Source of the DNA: Rhodospirillaceae bacterium
GTDB lineage: Bacteria; Pseudomonadota; Alphaproteobacteria; DSM-16000; Inquilinaceae
Direction of reading: 5' to 3'
Length of the DNA stretch: 62,021 nucleotides
NCBI GenBank assembly: GCA_020638595.1
Contig: JACKIG010000022.1
Span: forward strand, 1 to 62,021
Shown here: piece after piece, positions 61,068 to 62,021 of the stretch
Layout: the number at the start of each line of letters is the position of its first letter
Numbering within the stretch: position 1 is the stretch's first letter
Program-made: the position numbers and the translations under genes
Notes under the pieces: model-generated
Seen by the model: only the letters and a program-made list of their open reading frames with translations
Databases searched by the model: none
Told to the model about the DNA's origin: nothing

Positions 61068-62021
61068 ATGGCACGCAAGAAGATCGCTCTGATCGGCGCC
61101 GGGCAGATCGGCGGCACGCTGGCCCTGCTCGCCGGGCTGAAGAACCTGGGCGACGTCGTCCTGTTCGACATCGTCGACGGCATGCCGCAGGGCAAGGCCC
61201 TGGACATCGCCCAGCTGGCGCCGGTGGAAGGGTTCGATGCGGCCTATTCCGGCACCAGCAACTATGCCGACATCGCGGGGGCCGACGTCGTCATCGTCAC
61301 CGCCGGCGTGCCGCGCAAGCCCGGCATGAGCCGCGACGACCTGATCGGCATCAACACCAAGGTGATGAAGGCCGTGGGCGAGGCGATCAAGGAACACTGC
61401 CCCGGCGCCTTCGTCATCTGCATCACCAACCCGCTGGACGCCATGGTCGGCGCGTTGCAGAAGATCTCGGGCCTGCCGGCCAACATGGTCTGCGGCATGG
61501 CCGGCGTGCTGGACAGCGCCCGCTTCCGCTGCTTCCTGGCCGAGGAATTCAATGTCTCGGTGGAAGATGTCACCGCCTTCGTGCTGGGCGGCCATGGCGA
61601 CACCATGGTGCCGCTGGTGCGCTATTCCACCGTCGCCGGCATCCCGCTGCCCGACCTCGTGGCCATGGGCTGGACGACGCAGGAGAAGCTGGACGCCATC
61701 GTCAAGCGCACCCGCGGCGGCGGCGGCGAGATCGTGGCCCTGCTGAAGACCGGCTCGGCCTTCTATGCGCCGGCCAGCTCGGCCATCGCCATGGCGGAGA
61801 GCTACCTGCTCGACAAGAAGCGCCTGATGCCGTGTGCGGCCTATCTGTCCGGCCAGTACGGGGTTGACGGCATCTATGTCGGCGTGCCGGTGATCATCGG
61901 CGAAGGCGGTGTCGAGAAGGTGGTCGAGATCAACATGAATGCCGACGAGAAGGCGATGTTCGACCATTCCGTCAATTCGGTGAAGGAGCTGGTGGCCGTC
62001 ACCGAGACGATGCTGTCGGAG
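61068..62021 (+). CDS. mdh: malate dehydrogenase, last few codons cut by window edge
   Basis: 318 codons are present of a protein normally ~320 aa. The NAD site is KKIALIGAGQIGGTLALLAG and LFDIVDGMPQGKALDIAQ. The catalytic region has AGVPRKPGMSRDDLIGINTK and VICITNPLDAMVGALQKISG, the Arg/Asp/His set in GMAGVLDSARFRCFLAEEFN, and LGGHGDTMVPLVRYSTVAGI. It belongs to the lactate-dehydrogenase-like MDH group (MDH type 3) usual in alphaproteobacteria, where mdh often heads the sucCD-sucAB operon. It converts malate to oxaloacetate in the TCA cycle. AAGGGA lies 12 nt before the ATG. Confidence 0.97.
   Translation, partial: MARKKIALIGAGQIGGTLALLAGLKNLGDVVLFDIVDGMPQGKALDIAQLAPVEGFDAAYSGTSNYADIAGADVVIVTAGVPRKPGMSRDDLIGINTKVMKAVGEAIKEHCPGAFVICITNPLDAMVGALQKISGLPANMVCGMAGVLDSARFRCFLAEEFNVSVEDVTAFVLGGHGDTMVPLVRYSTVAGIPLPDLVAMGWTTQEKLDAIVKRTRGGGGEIVALLKTGSAFYAPASSAIAMAESYLLDKKRLMPCAAYLSGQYGVDGIYVGVPVIIGEGGVEKVVEINMNADEKAMFDHSVNSVKELVAVTETMLSE

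Overview
The window is a GC-rich (visually about 65-70 %) stretch of a bacterial chromosome. Several genes point to an alphaproteobacterium, probably Rhodospirillales or a close relative (inference, no search was run). These are RpoH with the RpoH box, CarD next to a 7Fe ferredoxin FdxA and a TerB-like protein, a double-length dCTP deaminase, an Hsp20-DUF1150 pair and GtrA/GT2 lipid-sugar genes. Genes are dense, lie on both strands and are often translationally coupled by ATGA overlaps.

Layout. 1-9.6 kb: the N-terminal part of an HpaB/AbfD-fold enzyme divergent from a TetR regulator; rpoH; a CHASE histidine kinase - CheY - diguanylate cyclase operon; a degenerate metallophosphatase; carD, fdxA, terB; an orphan amino-acid ABC ATPase. 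9.6-14.5 kb: a lipoprotein with a bactofilin, an EI24 membrane protein, a BadI-like hydrolase, a small exported protein and a hydroxyacid-oxoacid transhydrogenase. 14.6-18.8 kb: a three-gene minus-strand operon, the most unusual part of the window. It encodes a DUF2207-like membrane protein ending in eight Cys at four-residue intervals (seven Cys-His-Ser-Ala units plus a variant), a radical SAM/SPASM enzyme with a PqqD/RRE-like N-terminus, and a polytopic membrane protein. I read it as a possible RiPP-like tail-modification system that I cannot match to a named family. 18.8-20.3 kb: remnant of a VapBC-type toxin-antitoxin pair and a 2-keto-4-pentenoate hydratase-like gene. 20.5-25.5 kb: LysE exporter, then polysaccharide/lipid-sugar genes (ManC, UDP-sugar epimerase, GT2, GtrA) with a VOC protein between.

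25.7-30.5 kb: two related PAS proteins, a 300-bp near-perfect foldback element, two EamA transporters, pterin dehydratase and an unknown gene. 30.5-38.3 kb: an accessory or defence-like region. It holds a DUF4062-STAND-TPR NTPase, an unknown gene, tRNA-Thr(CGU) and, just past the tRNA, a decayed island: a truncated type III restriction subunit, a NYN-domain protein, and both ends of a type III methylase gene whose middle is occupied by an AT-richer HNH endonuclease gene.

38.3-62.0 kb: mostly housekeeping. CorA, an SDR close to gluconate 5-dehydrogenase, two GNATs, L,D-transpeptidase, RlmD/RumA-type rRNA methyltransferase, Yip1-like protein, thioesterase, SAM methyltransferase, pgk, a zinc-ribbon/Coa1-like membrane protein, a hybrid histidine kinase coupled to a PstS-like binding protein, a DUF5984-like protein, CYTH-CHAD triphosphatase, hsp20 with a possible ROSE-type RNA thermometer, DUF1150, the YqiK/YqiJ flotillin-NfeD pair, double-length Dcd, and the first 318 codons of malate dehydrogenase running off the right edge.

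Functional assignments come from recalled family motifs. Starts were chosen by Shine-Dalgarno spacing and by where family homology begins.
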